A stretch of 9,577 nt of DNA from DASSKW01 sp050739495 (GTDB lineage Bacteria > Pseudomonadota > Gammaproteobacteria > Natronospirales > REEB76). A model generated the notes under the pieces. That model had not been told where the DNA came from. It ran no database searches and saw only the letters and a list, made by a program, of their open reading frames with translations. The DNA is taken from assembly GCA_050739495.1 (NCBI GenBank), contig JBOIBL010000219.1:1-9577 (forward strand), read 5' to 3'. The translations under genes and the position numbers were made by a program. Shown here in pieces: positions 1 through 8,257 of the stretch (position 1 is the first letter of the stretch; each line of letters opens with the position of its first letter).

Positions 1-17
1 CATCGGCGAGCCTCCTT
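1..17 (-). promoter_or_regulatory. ftsW: Ribosome binding site and start codon of the next gene, probably ftsW
   Basis: On the minus strand a strong Shine-Dalgarno, AAGGAGG (17-11), is followed after 7 bases by ATG on the last three bases of the window (3-1). The ATG lies inside the end of murD in another frame, so the two genes overlap. In gammaproteobacterial dcw clusters the gene after murD is normally ftsW, the lipid II polymerase partner of FtsI. The gene name is therefore inferred from gene order; only the start codon and ribosome binding site are visible. Confidence 0.6.
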
Positions 18-1339
18 GCAGCTTGTGCGAACACCCGGCCGCGGTGTTCGAAATTCTCGAACATGTCGAGACTCGAACAGGCTGGCGACAACAGTGCCCG
101 GTCACCGGCTTGTGCGACACGCGCTGCTGCCCGCACCGCAGCCGGCATATCCTTTACATGCTGCACAGGAATGCGTCCGGCGATCGCAGCTTCGATCGCT
201 GCTGCATCCTTGCCCAGCAGAATCACTGTGCGAGTCTTGCCGAGCAGGGCTGTTGCCAACGGCGCAAAATCCTGGCCCTTGCCGTCACCGCCCGCAATCA
301 ACACCAGCGGACCACCCAGTCCGGCTACCGCCGCCACCGTCGCGCCCACGTTGGTCGCCTTGGAGTCGTCGTACCAATCCACATCGTTGACGCGCGTGAT
401 GAATTCCATACGGTGCGGCAGACCGCGGAATTGTTTCACTGCCGCCAGCATCGAGGGCATCGGCAACCCGGCTGCTCCACCCAATGCCAATGCGGCCAGT
501 ACATTCACCAGATTATGATCACCATGCACGCGTAGTTGGTCCGCTGCCAGCAAGCGAGCGTCGCCATGCACCAGCCAGCGCCTGCCGTCATGCGTAACGA
601 TGCCGTAGTCGTCTGGCTGCGGCGCATCAAGACCAAAACTGACACGCCGTGCCGCATCCTGTCCCATCCCGCGGACCACTGTATCGTCGCGATTCACCAC
701 TGCGACATCGCACCGCCGGAACACCCGCGCTTTTGCCGCGGCATATTCCTGCACGGTCGCATAACGATCCATGTGATCCGGCGAGACGTTCAATACTGTC
801 GCGGATGCGCAGTGCAGGGATTCCGTCACTTCAAGCTGGAAGCTGGACAGCTCCAGTACGTACAGATCCGGTTCCTGTTCACGGATCAACTCCAGCGCTG
901 GGGTACCCAGATTGCCGCCGACCCGCACTTCGCGTCCGGCCTGTCCTGCCATCGTCCCCACCAGCGTGGTGACGGTGCTCTTGCCATTGGATCCGGTGAC
1001 CGCGATTACCGGTGCATGCACATGGCGCGCGAACAATTCGATGTCACCGAGTATCGGTATCCCCATGGCGCGTGCCTTGATCACGAACGGTGTCGAGATC
1101 GCCACGCCGGGTGAGACGATCAACTGATCCGCATGATGCAACGCGGCTTCCGAAAAGCCGCCGACGAAGACAGCGGCATCCGGCATCTCGTTGCGCAAGT
1201 CGGTCAATCCCGGCGGGTGTTCACGGCTATCGGTCACCGCGATCTCGACCCCTCGCGCAGCCAGGAATCGCGCGCACGACAGCCCGGTCTTGCCGAGGCC
1301 GACGATCAGCGTCTTGGTTCCTGTCTGCGGCATATGCAT
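1..1339 (-). CDS. murD: UDP-N-acetylmuramoyl-L-alanine--D-glutamate ligase MurD (3' end cut by window)
   Basis: Cytoplasmic ATP-dependent ligase that adds D-glutamate to UDP-MurNAc-L-Ala, the second peptide step of peptidoglycan precursor synthesis. The frame stays open from ATG 1339 to the edge, giving 446 residues, against 438 for the whole E. coli protein. It shows an N-terminal Rossmann-like VGLGKTG (13-19), the ATP-binding P-loop GSNGKST (116-122), HMDRY with downstream K203 at the usual carbamylated-lysine site, DDSKATNVGAT in the ligase core, and the C-terminal signature SPACSSLDMFENFEHRG (418-434). The protein must end within a few residues beyond the edge. The first ATG (1339) is preferred over a second in-frame ATG at 1333 because GAGGAG, overlapping the mraY stop, lies 9 bases before it. 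The gap from mraY is 13 bases. Confidence 0.97.
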   Translation of the reverse strand, partial: MHMPQTGTKTLIVGLGKTGLSCARFLAARGVEIAVTDSREHPPGLTDLRNEMPDAAVFVGGFSEAALHHADQLIVSPGVAISTPFVIKARAMGIPILGDIELFARHVHAPVIAVTGSNGKSTVTTLVGTMAGQAGREVRVGGNLGTPALELIREQEPDLYVLELSSFQLEVTESLHCASATVLNVSPDHMDRYATVQEYAAAKARVFRRCDVAVVNRDDTVVRGMGQDAARRVSFGLDAPQPDDYGIVTHDGRRWLVHGDARLLAADQLRVHGDHNLVNVLAALALGGAAGLPMPSMLAAVKQFRGLPHRMEFITRVNDVDWYDDSKATNVGATVAAVAGLGGPLVLIAGGDGKGQDFAPLATALLGKTRTVILLGKDAAAIEAAIAGRIPVQHVKDMPAAVRAAARVAQAGDRALLSPACSSLDMFENFEHRGRVFAQAARRLAD

Positions 1340-1352
1340 CTGCGGCAACTCC

Positions 1353-2435
1353 TCAGCGCACCTTCAGGGTGGACAGACCCACCAGCACAAGGATCACGGT
1401 GATGATCCAGAACCGCACGATCACGCGCGGCTCAGGCCAACCTTTAAGTTCAAAATGATGATGTAACGGCGCCATGCGGAAGATGCGTTTGCCGGTGAGC
1501 TTGAACGAGCCCACTTGCAGGATCACCGACACCGTCTCCACCACGAATACGCCGCCCATGATGAACAGGACGATCTCCTGGCGGACGATCACGGCCAGCG
1601 TGCCGAGCGCCGCGCCCAGCGCCAACGCTCCGACATCGCCCATGAACACTTGCGCGGGATAGGCGTTGAACCACAGGAAGCCGAGACCTGCGCCGACCAG
1701 TGCGCCGCAATACACCACCACTTCACCGGCGCCCGGCAGATAGGGAATCGCGAGGTAATGAGCAAACACGAAGTTGCCGGACGCGTAACCGAATACCCCC
1801 AATGCACCACCTACCATCACGGCAGGCATGATTGCGAGCCCGTCAAGACCATCAGTGAGATTCACCGCGTTACTGGTACCCACCACCACGAGATAGGTGA
1901 TCACGATGAACAGCAAGCCGAGCGATACCGAGACGTGTTTGAGCAGCGGCACGATGTAGTCCACTTCCGTTGCACTGCCATGGGTGTAATACAGCGCGCA
2001 TGCCACACCTACGCCGAACAGCGATTGCCAGAAATATTTGCTGCGCGCCGACAATCCCCTGGAGTTTTTCAATACCAGTTTCTTGTAGTCATCCACGAAC
2101 CCGATCGTGCCGAATGCGGTCGTGACTCCAATCAGCATCCACACATAACGATTATGCAGATCCGACCAGAGCAAGGTTGCAATGAGGATCGCAGCCAGGA
2201 TCAGCGTTCCGCCCATGGTTGGCGTACCGGCCTTGGTCAGATGCGACAGGGGTCCGTCGCTGCGTACGTTCTGCCCCACTTTCAGAATCGCAAGCCTGCG
2301 AATCAGGACCGGGCCGGCGAGAAATGAAAATATCAACGCAGTCAGCACGCCCAGGATGGCGCGCAACGTGAGATAGGAAAACACGTTGAATGCCGGGTGA
2401 AACCGCGCCAGATGTTCGGTCAGTAGCAACAGCAT
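1353..2435 (-). CDS. mraY: Phospho-N-acetylmuramoyl-pentapeptide-transferase MraY
   Basis: Integral inner-membrane enzyme that transfers phospho-MurNAc-pentapeptide from UDP to undecaprenyl phosphate, making lipid I. It has 360 residues, the same as E. coli MraY, and aligns from the first residue (MLLLLTEHLARF, then FNVFSYLTLRA). About ten hydrophobic segments are visible. Catalytic landmarks fall at the E. coli numbers: the Asp pair in VDDYKK (D115, D116), NAVNLTDGLDGLA (189-201), D267 in FMGDVGALALG, and the histidine cluster in APLHHHFELKGWPE (325-327). The C-terminus is a short hydrophobic helix ending TLKVR. The ATG lies 3 bases after the murF stop, and GGGAG (2447-2443), overlapping the end of murF, serves as ribosome binding site with a 7-base spacer, so translation is probably coupled. 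Confidence 0.98.
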   Translation of the reverse strand: MLLLLTEHLARFHPAFNVFSYLTLRAILGVLTALIFSFLAGPVLIRRLAILKVGQNVRSDGPLSHLTKAGTPTMGGTLILAAILIATLLWSDLHNRYVWMLIGVTTAFGTIGFVDDYKKLVLKNSRGLSARSKYFWQSLFGVGVACALYYTHGSATEVDYIVPLLKHVSVSLGLLFIVITYLVVVGTSNAVNLTDGLDGLAIMPAVMVGGALGVFGYASGNFVFAHYLAIPYLPGAGEVVVYCGALVGAGLGFLWFNAYPAQVFMGDVGALALGAALGTLAVIVRQEIVLFIMGGVFVVETVSVILQVGSFKLTGKRIFRMAPLHHHFELKGWPEPRVIVRFWIITVILVLVGLSTLKVR

Positions 2436-2438
2436 CTG

Positions 2439-3824
2439 TCAGCTCCCATTCACGGCCATATCCGCGGCCTGTTGTGACCGAAGCGCCTCCACTACGCGCT
2501 CCATCCGCATGCTGCGGGAACCCTTGACCAACAATGTGATGCCGGCCGGTGTGTCGTGTCGCAACATGTCGAGTAATGCGTCGAGCTCGGTGAAGTGTTG
2601 TGCGGAAACACCGAAGCTGTCGCTTGCAGCGCGACTCAAATCGCCAAGGGTGAACAGGCGTGTCATACCGGCGCGTCGCGCATGTGCGCCCGCTTCGGCG
2701 TGCAAAGCGGCGGCACTCGATCCCAACTCACCCATATCGCCCAACACCATCCACACCGGCGCGCCGAGACTCACTGCAAATTCGACTGCCGCGGCGAGCG
2801 ACAATGGATTGGCGTTATAGGTATCGTCGATGATCCGGCAACCGTGCAGGCCTGGCGTCACCACCAAACGTCCCGCCGTATTCGGCACTTCTGCCAGGGC
2901 TTGCGCGGCCGCTACCAGCCCGACGCCTGCGGCAGTCGCGACGGCCAGTGCTGCCAACGCATTCGCGATGTTGTGTTTGCCTGGCAAGGACAACTGCACG
3001 TCGGCTTCACCCAGCGGCGAAGACGCCCGAAACCGCCAAGCTCCATTTGCATCCGCCTGTAGCGAGCCGGGCAGCGGATGAAACCCGGCATGTTCATCGA
3101 AACCGAAGGTATGCCGGATGCCCGCAGTACTCATGCGTTGCCAGGTCGCGGCATGCGCGTCGTCGGCATTGATCACCGCTACGCCTTCCGGACCCAACGC
3201 TGCAAACAATGCGCCTTTCTCTTTCGCCACCCCTTCGATGCTGCCGAGAAACTCCAGATGTGCCGGTCCGGCATTGGTGATCACGCCGATGGTCGGTGCA
3301 GCGATATAGGCCAGCCAGGCGATCTCCCCCGGATGATTGGTGCCCATCTCGATCACCGCCGCACGATGATTCGCATCGAGTTCCAGCAGGGTCAACGGCA
3401 GACCGATGTCGTTATTCATGTTGCCGCGCGTCGCCAGCGTCGCGCCCTGGCTACGGAATATCTGCGCCAGCATCTCCTTGAGCGTGGTCTTGCCGCTGGA
3501 ACCGGTGATACCGATCACGGGAATGTCGAATTGAGCCCGCCAGTATTTTGCATATTGCCCCAACGCCCGGCGGGTATCGCCAACGACAATCTGCGGCAAG
3601 GTGCATTCCTTCACATGCCATTGCACCAGCGCACCTGCAGCACCGAGTTGCTGCGCCGCTGACAGGAAATCATGCGCATCGTGGTTGGTGCCCACGATTG
3701 CGACGAACAGGTCACCTGCGGCCAACTTGCGCGTGTCGGTATTCACGCGCATGAAAGTGCGATCTGTTCCGATCAACTGACCACCGACAACTGTTGTCAC
3801 ATGCGAGAGCGAGCGCCGGTTCAT
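2439..3824 (-). CDS. murF: UDP-N-acetylmuramoyl-tripeptide--D-alanyl-D-alanine ligase MurF
   Basis: Cytoplasmic ATP-dependent ligase that adds D-Ala-D-Ala to UDP-MurNAc-tripeptide, the last soluble step before MraY. It has 461 residues (E. coli 452). Visible in order are an N-terminal substrate-binding domain with the NTDTRKLAAGDLFVA stretch (28-42), the P-loop GITGSSGKTT (105-114), TRGNMNNDIGLPLTLL (132-147), IEMGTNHPGEI (158-168), NAGPAHLEFLGS (184-195), the C-terminal-domain stretch DDTYNANPLS (333-342), VLGDMGELG (360-368), and a late KGSRSMRME. The start overlaps the murE stop in ATGA (3824-3821). AAGGGA (3838-3833) lies 8 bases before the ATG, inside murE. No truncation or odd residue is seen. 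Confidence 0.98.
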   Translation of the reverse strand: MNRRSLSHVTTVVGGQLIGTDRTFMRVNTDTRKLAAGDLFVAIVGTNHDAHDFLSAAQQLGAAGALVQWHVKECTLPQIVVGDTRRALGQYAKYWRAQFDIPVIGITGSSGKTTLKEMLAQIFRSQGATLATRGNMNNDIGLPLTLLELDANHRAAVIEMGTNHPGEIAWLAYIAAPTIGVITNAGPAHLEFLGSIEGVAKEKGALFAALGPEGVAVINADDAHAATWQRMSTAGIRHTFGFDEHAGFHPLPGSLQADANGAWRFRASSPLGEADVQLSLPGKHNIANALAALAVATAAGVGLVAAAQALAEVPNTAGRLVVTPGLHGCRIIDDTYNANPLSLAAAVEFAVSLGAPVWMVLGDMGELGSSAAALHAEAGAHARRAGMTRLFTLGDLSRAASDSFGVSAQHFTELDALLDMLRHDTPAGITLLVKGSRSMRMERVVEALRSQQAADMAVNGS

Positions 3825-5338
3825 GTACGCTCTCCCTTCAACAAAGCCGTGACCGTATCGCGATCGCTGTAAGGCAGGTTCTGGCCACCGACTACTTGGT
3901 AATCCTCGTGACCCTTGCCGGCCACCAGCACCACATCGCCGACAGATGCTGCGTGCAACGCATTCGCGACCGCCTGTGCCCGATCGCGCTCCACCTGCAC
4001 CTGGTTGCGCCGTTCGAGGCCGGCGAGGATATCGTTGACGATCGCATCGCCGTCTTCGCCGCGTGGGTTATCGTCGGTAATCACTATCTGGTCGGCGAGT
4101 TGTTCGGCGATGCGCGCCATCTGCGGACGTTTGCCGCGATCACGTTCGCCACCACAACCGAACACGCACCACAAGCGTCCGCGACAATGGGCGCGCGCTG
4201 CGATGAGCGCCTTTTCCAGGGCATCCGGGGTATGCGCATAATCCACTACCACCAGGGGTTGATCCTGGCCGCCGCCGAAACACTCCATGCGCCCGGTTAC
4301 CGTGCGCGCGCGGCTGATCGCATGCAGCGCATCGGCGAACGGGACGTTCATCGACAGCAGCGCCCCCAGCACTGCCAGCAGATTGGAAACGTTGAATGCA
4401 CCGAGCAGCCGCGAGTCAACATGACCGCTGCCCCAGTCACCGGTGATATCAAAATTCATCCCGCCGGGGTGCAACATCACATCCCTGGCACGCAATATCC
4501 TTCCACGCGAGATCCGCGCATCCGACAGCGTGTAACCGGTGAGTCGGATACTGGCCGGCATTTTTTCCGCCAGCTCAGAGCCGAACGGATCATCCAGGTT
4601 CACTACGGCATGTTTGAGTCCCGGTATCTGGAACAGGCGCCGCTTCGCATCGCCGTAAGCCCGCATGTCGCCGTGATAATCCAGGTGATCGCGGGTGAGA
4701 TTGGTAAACACCGCGACTGCAACATGCACTCCGGCAAGTCTTCCCTGATCCATGGCATGGCTGGAGGCTTCCATGCTGACATGACGCGCACCCTGGTCCC
4801 GGAACTGCGCTAACCAGCGCTGTATATGTACCGCATCCGGCGTAGTGTGGCTCGGCGTTTCGAGTTTTCCATACAGGCCATAACCGACTGTGCCCAGCAC
4901 TCCACACGGATTGCCCAGCTCAGCAAGCGCCTGTGCGGTGATCAGGCTTACCGAGGTCTTGCCGTTGGTGCCGGTGACCGCCATCACGCGTTGTGCTGCG
5001 GACGGGTCAGCGTAGAAACGTGCCGCCAACACCCCGGCGCGCTGACCGAGATCGCGGATCGCAAAGGCGGGAACATGTTTGAGCGCAGCAAGATACGGCT
5101 CCGCATCAGCCGGGTCATAGACGACCGCGACCGCACCGCGACTGATCGCTTCCGGCAGATATTCGAGACCGTGATGTTGCAATCCGCGACAGGCGAGAAA
5201 CAGGTAACCCTGGCGCACGTCGCGACTGTCCATCGCCAGGCCCTGCAGCAAGCTGTCCTCGCTGGCGAGCACTTGCGCATCGCCCTGCAATACTGCAGCC
5301 AGACGTATGCCGTTCAGGGCTTCGGCCTGTGCGTTCAT
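3821..5338 (-). CDS. murE: UDP-N-acetylmuramoyl-L-alanyl-D-glutamate--2,6-diaminopimelate ligase MurE
   Basis: Cytoplasmic ATP-dependent ligase that adds the third amino acid of the stem peptide. It has 505 residues (E. coli 495). Landmarks are AMDSRDVRQGYLFLA (35-49) in the uridine-binding N-terminal domain, P-loop GTNGKTS (123-129), TTPD (165-168), NLTRDHLDYHG (213-223), K232 in YGDAKRRLF at the carbamylated-lysine position, VDYAHTPDAL (365-374), FGCGGERDRGKRP (393-405) and GKGHEDYQ (474-481). DNPR (423-426) is the family motif for meso-diaminopimelate; lysine-specific MurE enzymes differ here, so the peptidoglycan is inferred to be the Gram-negative A1-gamma type. The start overlaps the ftsI stop in ATGA (5338-5335). 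TGAGG (5351-5347), 8 bases upstream, is the ribosome binding site. Confidence 0.98.
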   Translation of the reverse strand: MNAQAEALNGIRLAAVLQGDAQVLASEDSLLQGLAMDSRDVRQGYLFLACRGLQHHGLEYLPEAISRGAVAVVYDPADAEPYLAALKHVPAFAIRDLGQRAGVLAARFYADPSAAQRVMAVTGTNGKTSVSLITAQALAELGNPCGVLGTVGYGLYGKLETPSHTTPDAVHIQRWLAQFRDQGARHVSMEASSHAMDQGRLAGVHVAVAVFTNLTRDHLDYHGDMRAYGDAKRRLFQIPGLKHAVVNLDDPFGSELAEKMPASIRLTGYTLSDARISRGRILRARDVMLHPGGMNFDITGDWGSGHVDSRLLGAFNVSNLLAVLGALLSMNVPFADALHAISRARTVTGRMECFGGGQDQPLVVVDYAHTPDALEKALIAARAHCRGRLWCVFGCGGERDRGKRPQMARIAEQLADQIVITDDNPRGEDGDAIVNDILAGLERRNQVQVERDRAQAVANALHAASVGDVVLVAGKGHEDYQVVGGQNLPYSDRDTVTALLKGERT

Positions 5339-7056
5339 GTCGGATGCCTCAGGTTCACCACATAGGCAGTAGTGGTGAGGTGACTGAGGTCATCCGGCGG
5401 GATATCCATCAGCCGCAAGGCACCGGTCATGACTTTGGCAAACACCGGGGCCGCGACCGTGCTGGCGTAATATTCTCCTTTGCTGGGATCGCGGATGACA
5501 ACGACTGCTACCAGACGCGGGTTGGTGGCGGGCGCCATGCCGGCAAATACCGAGATGTAACGCTTGTCCGAATAGCCCCCGTTCTCGGCAATATGTGCCG
5601 TGCCGGTTTTGCCGGCGACGTGATAGCCGACGATATCCGCGCGTGCTCCGGTACCGGCATCGGACACCACTGTCTCCAGCATGCTGCGCATCGATTTGTC
5701 TACCGACACCGGGATGACGCGCTCCCCTGTCGGGGCCTGATCCAGACGCACGAAAGAAGGTGCGTGTTGCACACCCTCGTCGGCGAGCGTGTCATAGGCA
5801 TCGGCCAGTTGCAGTGCGGTGATCGCTACCCCGTAGCCATAAGAGATCGTGGCCTGACGGGCCTGGCTCCAGGCCTGCCAGGCAGGCAAGGAACCCGGTA
5901 CTTCGCCGGGAAATCCACTGCCGGTGGTACGGCCAAAACCGAACGCACTCAAAGTGTCCCACAACAATTCCGGCTTCAGTGAGAGCGCGATCTTGCTGGC
6001 GCCGACGTTGCTGGATTTCTCGATGATGGTCGTGAGGTTGATGGCGCCGTAATCATGCTCGTCATGTATGGTGTAACCGGAGACCTTGTAGAAACCGGGC
6101 GAGGTATTGACGATCGAACCCGGCGCGTACTTGCCGGACAGCAACGCCGCGATGATCGTGAACGGTTTCATGCTGGAACCGGGCTCGAACTGATCGGTAA
6201 CCGCGCGGTTGCGATACAGGTCACCGTGATAATCATCGCGATTGTTGGGGTTGAATGAAGGTTGGTTTGCCATCGCCAGCACTTCACCGGTTTTCGCATC
6301 CATCACGATGATGGAACCCGATTTGGCGTCCTGATCCCTCACCGCCTGTTTCAGGGCCCGGTAGGCGAGATATTGCACGCGCAGATCGATGCTGGTGGTG
6401 AGATCCTTGCCGGGGCGCGGCGAACGCAGGTTCTCGACGTCCTGCACCGAATGTCCGAAGCGGTCCACGATCACTCGCTCGGCGCCAGGGATACCGCGTA
6501 ACCAATCGTTGTAACCGAGTTCCAGCCCTTCCTGGCCACGATCGTCGACGTTGGTAAAACCCAGCACGTGTGCGGTGACTTCACCGGTGGGGTAATAGCG
6601 TCGATATTCGCGCTGTGAATAAACGCCGGGAATGTTTAGCGCCATGATCTTCTGCGCCACATACGGATCCAGGCCACGCACCAGATAGACGAATTCCTTG
6701 TCGGCGTTCTGCCGCAGCAAGGTGCTCACATCCGCACTGCGCATGTCCAGCGCTTTCGCCAATTGAGGTATGTCCTGAGTTGCACCGGATAATTCCTGCG
6801 GGTTCATCCAGATCGAGTCCACCGGCGTCGAAACTGCCAGCGGCTCGCCATTGCGATCCAGGATCATGCCGCGGTGCGCCGCGACTTCGACGACACGCAG
6901 ATGCCGCTCCTGACCCTGAGTCAGCAGAAACTGCTTGTCCACTACCTGCAGATAGATGGCCCGGCTTAACAGGATCAACGCTACCAGCAGGAACACACCC
7001 ATGGCGATGACGCTGCGCCAATTCCAGACCGTGTTTTGATCGGCGGCAATATTCAT
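5335..7056 (-). CDS. ftsI: Peptidoglycan D,D-transpeptidase FtsI (penicillin-binding protein 3)
   Basis: Septal class B penicillin-binding protein that crosslinks peptidoglycan at the division site with FtsW and FtsQLB. It has 573 residues (E. coli 588). There is a short cytoplasmic N-terminus, one transmembrane anchor (about 15-38), the RGMILDRNGEPLAVS motif (62-76) at the start of the pedestal domain, and a C-terminal transpeptidase domain with all three active-site motifs: SSMK in FEPGSSMKPF (catalytic S294, K297), SSN (348-350) and KTGT (483-486). The frame extends upstream to 7176, but I chose ATG 7056: the protein then begins just before the anchor as in relatives, and the codon overlaps the ftsL stop in ATGA (7056-7053). 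GGTGA (7068-7064) is a modest ribosome binding site 7 bases upstream, suggesting coupling to ftsL. Confidence 0.97.
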   Translation of the reverse strand: MNIAADQNTVWNWRSVIAMGVFLLVALILLSRAIYLQVVDKQFLLTQGQERHLRVVEVAAHRGMILDRNGEPLAVSTPVDSIWMNPQELSGATQDIPQLAKALDMRSADVSTLLRQNADKEFVYLVRGLDPYVAQKIMALNIPGVYSQREYRRYYPTGEVTAHVLGFTNVDDRGQEGLELGYNDWLRGIPGAERVIVDRFGHSVQDVENLRSPRPGKDLTTSIDLRVQYLAYRALKQAVRDQDAKSGSIIVMDAKTGEVLAMANQPSFNPNNRDDYHGDLYRNRAVTDQFEPGSSMKPFTIIAALLSGKYAPGSIVNTSPGFYKVSGYTIHDEHDYGAINLTTIIEKSSNVGASKIALSLKPELLWDTLSAFGFGRTTGSGFPGEVPGSLPAWQAWSQARQATISYGYGVAITALQLADAYDTLADEGVQHAPSFVRLDQAPTGERVIPVSVDKSMRSMLETVVSDAGTGARADIVGYHVAGKTGTAHIAENGGYSDKRYISVFAGMAPATNPRLVAVVVIRDPSKGEYYASTVAAPVFAKVMTGALRLMDIPPDDLSHLTTTAYVVNLRHPT

Positions 7057-7322
7057 GGAGGGGTCACCACGATCTCGACGTGCTCCGGCAGCTCCATGTC
7101 GAGTTTCTGCGTCGCCATCTGCTCGATGCGGGCATGGGTGGACCAGGTGCTCTGTTCCAGCAGCAATTGCCCCCATTCAACATTAAGTGCATCGCGCTGC
7201 TGCCGCAGCTGCTGCAACTGTGCAAACAGCACGCGATTCTCGTGCCGTGCATCGATCACCGCGAACGCGCTCAGCAACACCGCCAGCAACAGCAACGCCA
7301 TGACTGCACGAGTCAGCTTCAT
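7053..7322 (-). CDS. ftsL: Cell division protein FtsL
   Basis: Small bitopic inner-membrane protein that forms the FtsQLB complex with FtsB and FtsQ and helps activate FtsWI. It has 89 residues: a short basic N-terminus (MKLTR), one transmembrane helix (about 7-23), then a periplasmic heptad-like coiled coil rich in Leu and Gln (about 27-60) and a short tail ending IVVTPP. E. coli FtsL is 121 residues; the difference is mainly a shorter cytoplasmic tail. Sequence conservation in this family is low, so the call rests on size, topology and position between rsmH and ftsI. The frame runs upstream to 7448, but ATG 7322 is preferred: it overlaps the rsmH stop in ATGA, and GGAG (7334-7331) stands 8 bases before it. 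Confidence 0.93.
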   Translation of the reverse strand: MKLTRAVMALLLLAVLLSAFAVIDARHENRVLFAQLQQLRQQRDALNVEWGQLLLEQSTWSTHARIEQMATQKLDMELPEHVEIVVTPP

Positions 7323-8254
7323 GCGCGCTTCTCCGCCACGCGCAACACCGCACTGCGGGCACGCGGATTCTGTTCGACTTCCTGCTTGCCGGGACGCACC
7401 GCCTTGCCGATCAGTCGCAACAGTGGTTTCACCGCAGCGGCCTGCCACGGTGCGGCCGGATCAGGTGGCGCTTCACGCGCGTGATCACGCATGAAGCGTT
7501 TAACCATCCGGTCTTCCAGGGAATGGAAACTGATGACCGCAAGCCGTCCACCGGGCGCCAGCACGCGCACGCACTGTGCGAGGCAATCGCTGAGCTCGTC
7601 GAGTTCGCGATTAATGAAAATGCGGATCGCCTGGAAGGTGCGGGTCGCGGGATGTTTATTGCGTTCGCGGGTCGGGATCGCAGCACTGACGAGGTCGGCG
7701 AGTTGCTGAGTGGTCAAAATGGGAACTGTGTCGCGTACTGCCAGGATGGCGCGCGCGATACGGCGGCTGAACCGTTCTTCACCATACTTATAGATGACAT
7801 CGGCAATCTCCTGTTCCGGCGCGCGCGCCAGCCACTGGGCGGCGCTCTCACCCGTCTCCGGATCCATACGCATGTCGAGCGGGCCATCCCGGGTGAAACT
7901 GAAACCGCGACGCGGATCGTCGAGCTGCGCGGAAGACACGCCGATGTCGAGCAACACGCCATTCACCTGCCCTGCCACATTCGCCTCCCGAGCGATGCGC
8001 TCCAGCATGGAGAAAGCACCCTGATACACAGAAAACCGATCATCTCCACCTAACTGATCCCGGGCCGCAGCCACGGCTTCGGGATCGCGATCGATCGCCA
8101 GCAATCGGCCAGCCGGTCCAAGCTGCGCCAGGATTGCCCGGCTGTGACCACCGCGGCCGAAGGTGCCATCTATATAGACACCGTCCGCTTGCACCGCGAG
8201 GAGCGCCACCGCCTCCTCTAATAAAACCGTGCGATGACCGCCTGCGACGGCCAC
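7319..8254 (-). CDS. rsmH: 16S rRNA (cytosine(1402)-N(4))-methyltransferase RsmH (MraW)
   Basis: S-adenosylmethionine-dependent enzyme that methylates N4 of C1402 in the ribosomal P site, acting on the small subunit in the cytoplasm. It has 311 residues (E. coli 313). Landmarks are HRTVLLEEAV (7-16), the SAM-binding DGTFGRGGHS (29-38), LLAIDRDPEAV (51-61), LLDIGVSSAQLDDPRRGFSF (101-120), KYGEERFSRRIA (156-167), RTFQAIRIFINRELDEL (205-221) and the C-terminal LAVISFHSLEDRMVK (238-252). The start is GTG 8254, 3 bases after the mraZ stop TAG. No ATG and no clear Shine-Dalgarno is seen there, but the start fits the family N-terminus, so translation probably depends on ribosomes finishing mraZ. Confidence 0.97.
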   Translation of the reverse strand: MAVAGGHRTVLLEEAVALLAVQADGVYIDGTFGRGGHSRAILAQLGPAGRLLAIDRDPEAVAAARDQLGGDDRFSVYQGAFSMLERIAREANVAGQVNGVLLDIGVSSAQLDDPRRGFSFTRDGPLDMRMDPETGESAAQWLARAPEQEIADVIYKYGEERFSRRIARAILAVRDTVPILTTQQLADLVSAAIPTRERNKHPATRTFQAIRIFINRELDELSDCLAQCVRVLAPGGRLAVISFHSLEDRMVKRFMRDHAREAPPDPAAPWQAAAVKPLLRLIGKAVRPGKQEVEQNPRARSAVLRVAEKRA

Positions 8255-8257
8255 CGT

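Noticed and set aside
1515..2327. Plus-strand open frame of 270 codons opposite mraY
   Set aside because: Its translation is rich in His, Arg and Gln and resembles no protein family; the opposite strand is an unambiguous MraY with every catalytic residue.
3794..4813. Long plus-strand open frame (339 codons) opposite murE
   Set aside because: It lies antisense to a well-supported murE, has no recognisable domain or ribosome binding site, and is the kind of open antisense frame that high-GC codon bias produces.
7057..7176. N-terminal extension of ftsI to 7176
   Set aside because: It would overlap ftsL by about 120 bases, lacks a ribosome binding site, and adds residues before the cytoplasmic tail that FtsI relatives do not have; ATG 7056 is also at an ATGA junction like its neighbours.
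7323..7448. N-terminal extension of ftsL to 7448
   Set aside because: It overlaps the conserved 3' end of rsmH in another frame and reads as an Arg/Gly-rich shadow; ATG 7322 has GGAG at 8 bases and an ATGA junction.
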